Of a stretch of DNA of 64,000 nt, positions 60,601 through 64,000 are shown in pieces. Position numbers and translations under genes: made by a program. The DNA comes from Coffea arabica (lineage: Eukaryota; Streptophyta; Magnoliopsida; Gentianales; Rubiaceae). How positions within the stretch are numbered: the stretch's first letter is position 1; each line of letters opens with the position of its first letter. The DNA lies in assembly GCF_036785885.1 (NCBI RefSeq), contig NC_092320.1:16183557-16247556 (forward strand), given 5' to 3'. Below the pieces are notes generated by a model. It did not search any database, was not told the origin of the DNA, and worked only from the letters and a program-made list of their open reading frames with translations.

Positions 60601-63487
60601 TAAATGGCAAGCAGCCTGACTGCAACGTTATGTGAAATCGAGCAATCGATACGAAAGGTTACAACAAAATTAACTGTCATTTGAAAGGGCATGGGCATCC
60701 TTCTTGGCACTAAATAAGTAGGATCCCTGTCGCAGGTCAAATTTTTGGTTTATATAAGAGGTAGGGAAAAAAGAAAAGACAGATCTAGCACTGAGTCAAA
60801 CACAGCATCAACCCAAAAGATTAAATGTTGTTCTGAGTTTCTTCCACTTTTCAGACAGGAAGCGAGAATTGTACGACTGCTATTGCACTACATAGACAAG
60901 ATGATTATAACACAATATATACTTTAACGGCATTAGCATACATCAAGGAAAACCTTTAGCATCAACAACCCCATTGCAATTTAAATTGATGGGTAAGGAA
61001 GTGAGAAAAGAAGCTACCTAAAAATAAAAAGAACATAAGCAACAAACTATACTAAGTACATATGAAAAACACTTTAAAGATTACAGGATAACAAACTTAC
61101 CAGTTTTGACCACTCTGGTAACAGCTTTAGCACCCTATCACTGTCCAATTTTGCTCCTAATAGAATAAAAACAAAAACACACTTTTGAGAGGGCGAAAGA
61201 AACAAAGAGGTAAGCAAATAAGCACAAAACTAATTGGTAAGATAAGTCCCTTTTTCTCATTATTACCATGTGCTTGCCTAGAGAACTTTGTTCAAGTAGC
61301 ATTATTTGGAATCATTAATTCTTCACTGATGTTAAAAACGCTTACCATAGAAAGTGAACAAGTTCTAAAGCATAGGATTCAATCATAGGCTCACTTACAT
61401 TAATTCAAAAGCAAGAAAAACACAAGTATATGCAACAGAGCCACTCAATCTAACATCAAGTGCCAATGTTTTACTTCACCACACAGGAACTGGATATAAA
61501 TATTGAACATGGTTCAACAAACAACTTGACCAAAATTCCCTGTCCAACAAGAACAAGCTCAAGCTCTGCAGAAATCTGATTATACTTCCCAACATGAAGT
61601 CCATCTCCATTCATCGTCCCAATAGACACGAACTCACAGTGTGTTTCAGCACTAAGAACATGCTACAAGTAATTCTCAAGCATACCCAATTGAACTATCA
61701 AACTGCAGCTGGAAAAATACTTCAGACATATGCCAGATGCATCTATGATGTTATGGAACAAAGTCAATAAAGAAGAACCGTACACAGAAATTTCTCAAGA
61801 TACAAACTGAAAATGAACAACCTACAACAAAGGCAGAGTACCTGGAGCCAAAAAGATATGGAGACAGTACAAAACACGGTACCAGATGAAGAAAAGAGGC
61901 ACAGTATCCAAACATAGCTACAGGTAATGACAACTAGCCATCAGTACTCCTTAGAGCTCTAGTATTCCCCAGTCTACAAATGCCTAACAGCACATAGATT
62001 AACCTTTAAGTTCACTGATGGGAGACATCAATCAGGATTAGCTGGTTTCTTACAGTTAAGGGTTTTAAGATAGAGAAGGGGCTTTGCATTTCAATATTGT
62101 GGCAACACCCTTTCCTAAAGCAGCCCATGGTGCCTTCCTTCTTACTATTCTTCGTACTCAGAATGGTGCCCAGCCCTCTAATTCACACCCAGACATAGGC
62201 AATATACACCACCTACAATTTAAGTGTGGTGTTGCATCATGCAACAATTTTATTATTACAGCAAAGTATGTAACATCTCATGGCACTGTGTCCACCCAAA
62301 CATTTTCTTTGAAAATATAGTCGATGACTTTTCTTTAATCAGTTACCTAATCATCAAGACCTACGATGGCACTTAGTAGCATCTCACTTCCATTATGACT
62401 AATGATCTTTAAGATCAACAAAGAATCACAGTACATATCACACACGTTCCCTTGATCAAAAGGCAAAAAGAAGATATATTAAGAAAGGAACAAAAACCAA
62501 AAAACAAAGAAAAAATGAACACCTTGTGCATCTCCTGTGGCATCAGGATCTGAAGTGTTGCAGAGATTGCTGCACATGTCAATATTAACCATTATGAAAG
62601 TACATACAAAAAAGAAGAATACACTTTGAAAGCTAGAAGTTCCGGCATAGTGCTTTGTAAATTCTTCCATTTCTCTTTTTTCCCTTTGTTTGCTTTCTAG
62701 TTGGGTGGAGAGACAGAGACGCAAAGTTCATCATTTAGACATCCAAACTCCAAATTAGAAATGATTAAACAAATTAAATGATATCTTGTAAATTGCATGA
62801 TATTGGACATGCCTCAAAAGTAATCTATAAAGTCTATTGATAGAAAGAGTAATTGCAAAGAGAAATATTATCTAAAGTACAAAGTAGACACTTCAAAAGC
62901 CTTAGCCACAAGTGCAGAATTTCAGATTAATAATTTCATTGGCGCCCAAAAATAATAATAATTTCATTGGCTCTTTTGATAATAAGATGAATACAAATAT
63001 CTTTCTATTAGATTAAGCTTTAGAGGCAAAGTATGTCAATGATATTAATGCTAAAAACAGAACAAACCTAACACGTTTGCCCTTCTTCTCCCAAGAAGTC
63101 TTCTTATTAAAGCAAAAAACTACATGATTGGCCAATAAACATACAAATTACTAAAAAAAAAAGGTTTCCTGTTTTGCCAATTCACTTTACAGCAGCCAGC
63201 TCCTCCTTGATTTTTGGATTCATTCAATGCATCCCAAAAAGAAAATGTACTCTCTGAACACACTGTGCTTTTCAGGGTGAAAGATAAGAATAGGCAGAAA
63301 TTATTGAACCTTAATTGCAGCAAAAAGATTGATGCATACCCAAGACAATCAAGCAGCAAGCACAATACTTCAGGTTCTTCCTTGTGAGTTTTCAGCACTA
63401 CTAATAACGTCTCACTTGCCAAGGACTGTACCCTTTCATTTGATGTGTAAATAAGACGAACTAGAGCAGGCAAAGTTAGTGATGGAT
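51675..63487 (-). CDS. Large ARM/HEAT-like repeat protein, 3' 13 exons (C-terminal 547 aa)
   Basis: Thirteen exons connect in frame with GT-AG junctions: 63487-63340, 62569-62523, 61156-61101, 58683-58520, 56932-56757, 55887-55830, 55749-55677, 53430-53329, 53245-53149, 53108-52947, 52864-52626, 52548-52408 and 51854-51675 (stop 51675-51677). Together they encode 547 residues after an incoming partial codon; upstream exons lie beyond the window. The product is leucine-rich helical repeats, for example ALVRLIYTSNERVQSLASET, LFSRLCPLLVIKLLPLKVF and the C-terminal EVRQLCQKLLACLTS. No signal peptide, membrane span or catalytic motif is seen, so a soluble scaffold is likely. From memory it resembles single-copy plant proteins annotated only as ARM repeat superfamily protein; RST1-like proteins were considered and are less likely. 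Function unknown. Confidence 0.86.
53431..55676 (-). other. 2.2-kb intron of the ARM-repeat gene
   Basis: Lies between the exons 55749-55677 and 53430-53329. It contains a G-homopolymer (54207-54232) and plus-strand open frames at 54453-54831 that match nothing I recognise. No separate gene supported. Confidence 0.6.
54207..54232. repeat. Poly(G) tract
   Basis: About 26 consecutive G bases, rare in plant DNA and prone to sequencing length errors. Confidence 0.9.
56297..56680. repeat. 189-bp tandem duplication in an intron
   Basis: Words such as CTTATTTCCAAGTATATCAG, CCTGACAGCAGGA and CATCACTACAAGCTATCGG recur with a constant 189-base offset. The copies differ by a few substitutions and short gaps. 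Located in the intron between exons 56932-56757 and 55887-55830... more exactly just 5' to 3' between them, so it has no coding effect. Confidence 0.8.
57645..57770. repeat. 67-bp tandem duplication in an intron
   Basis: AAATAAGAGGG(C/T)AAC and AGAACACCTGA recur 67 bases apart with minor changes, inside the intron between exons 58683-58520 and 56932-56757. Confidence 0.7.
58684..61100 (-). other. 2.4-kb intron of the ARM-repeat gene
   Basis: Lies between exons 61156-61101 and 58683-58520. It contains a (GA)n microsatellite at 59526-59555. Short open frames occur on both strands but none is supported. Confidence 0.6.
59526..59555. repeat. (GA)n microsatellite
   Basis: GA dinucleotide repeat with one interruption (GATAGAGAGA), intronic. 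Confidence 0.85.
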
Positions 63488-64000
63488 CTGCAGAAATAAA
63501 GAATAGATTGATCAATGAATACAAGCCGAGAGGGACATCCGACAACTTCAAGAAATATGGGAGTTTGGACCACATTACAGAAAAGTTACATCTTCTTTGG
63601 CTTTCATCTTGGTGCTGTCTACAAATCAATAAATGATGTTCCCTAACCCAGAGGGAAAAAAACTCAACAAAAAGAACATATAGGAGAAGCCAGGATCCAC
63701 ACTCTAAACAAATTGAAACAAGTTAACAGGATTCTACAAAAGAGGAAGCATAACATTGTGATTGAAAAGATTGCCAAGGAGAATGCTGAAAATGGTAAAA
63801 AAGGGACAACGGATTATAATTTGGTGCCTGGATGTTATAACTACAAGTGATTCCTCCAATCTGGTCTTAGAAATGCATAGGCAAAATAACTAGCTTCAAA
63901 ATTTTTAAAAGAACACTTGTCAGACCATGAGATTCCAGACTTAGAAGAGCGGGAAAAAAAAAAGTACATGATCAATAATTCTTTGTGAAAGTTTATTCAG
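63488..64000 (-). other. Upstream intron of the ARM-repeat gene
   Basis: The exon at 63487 begins after a good acceptor (TTTATTTCTGCAG) with a partial codon, so at least one more exon must lie upstream. No exon with matching phase could be recognised in the last 500 bases. Confidence 0.5.

Noticed and set aside
51675..63487. Identification as RST1 or MMS19
   Set aside because: Helical-repeat pattern alone is not specific, and the recalled segments of those families did not fit convincingly; left unnamed.

Overview
This window looks like nuclear DNA of a eudicot plant. The protein-coding genes carry GT-AG introns with plant-type junctions, the background is AT-rich, and the space between genes is filled with small plant transposons (hAT, Mutator-like, CACTA and Harbinger-type MITEs), SINEs, a LINE fragment and a probable solo LTR. 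I cannot name the species. No prokaryotic, organellar or viral coding region was seen. All recognised host genes lie on the minus strand.

Layout. 1-11.4 kb has no gene and is a stack of transposons, several with terminal inverted repeats and target-site duplications readable at both ends. 11.7-16.2 kb is a complete three-exon polyol/monosaccharide transporter gene with a TATA box; its 3' end is partly duplicated in tandem just downstream. 16.3-32.3 kb is gene-free and holds MITEs, a 5'-truncated LINE and a cluster of very long palindromic Mutator-like elements. At 32.36-32.56 kb is a small intronless gene for a 67-residue protein. 35.15-37.11 kb is a hAT transposon with 8-bp target duplications and a decayed transposase. 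39.3-49.5 kb is a head-to-tail cluster of DC1 (Cys/His-rich C1) genes: one intact two-exon gene with a 171-bp internal repeat amplification, one gene with a frameshifted start, one pseudogene split by a Mutator-like MITE, and one relic. 51.7 kb to the window end holds the 3' 13 exons of a large ARM/HEAT-like repeat protein whose 5' part lies outside the window.

How it fits together. The transporter, the DC1 cluster and the ARM-repeat gene are unrelated in function and do not form a pathway. The DC1 cluster shows birth and death of a tandem family: duplication, internal domain amplification, frameshift and transposon interruption within 10 kb. The most informative non-genic signal is the number of insertions with intact 8-10 bp target duplications, including several Mutator-type families with none of their own coding sequence.
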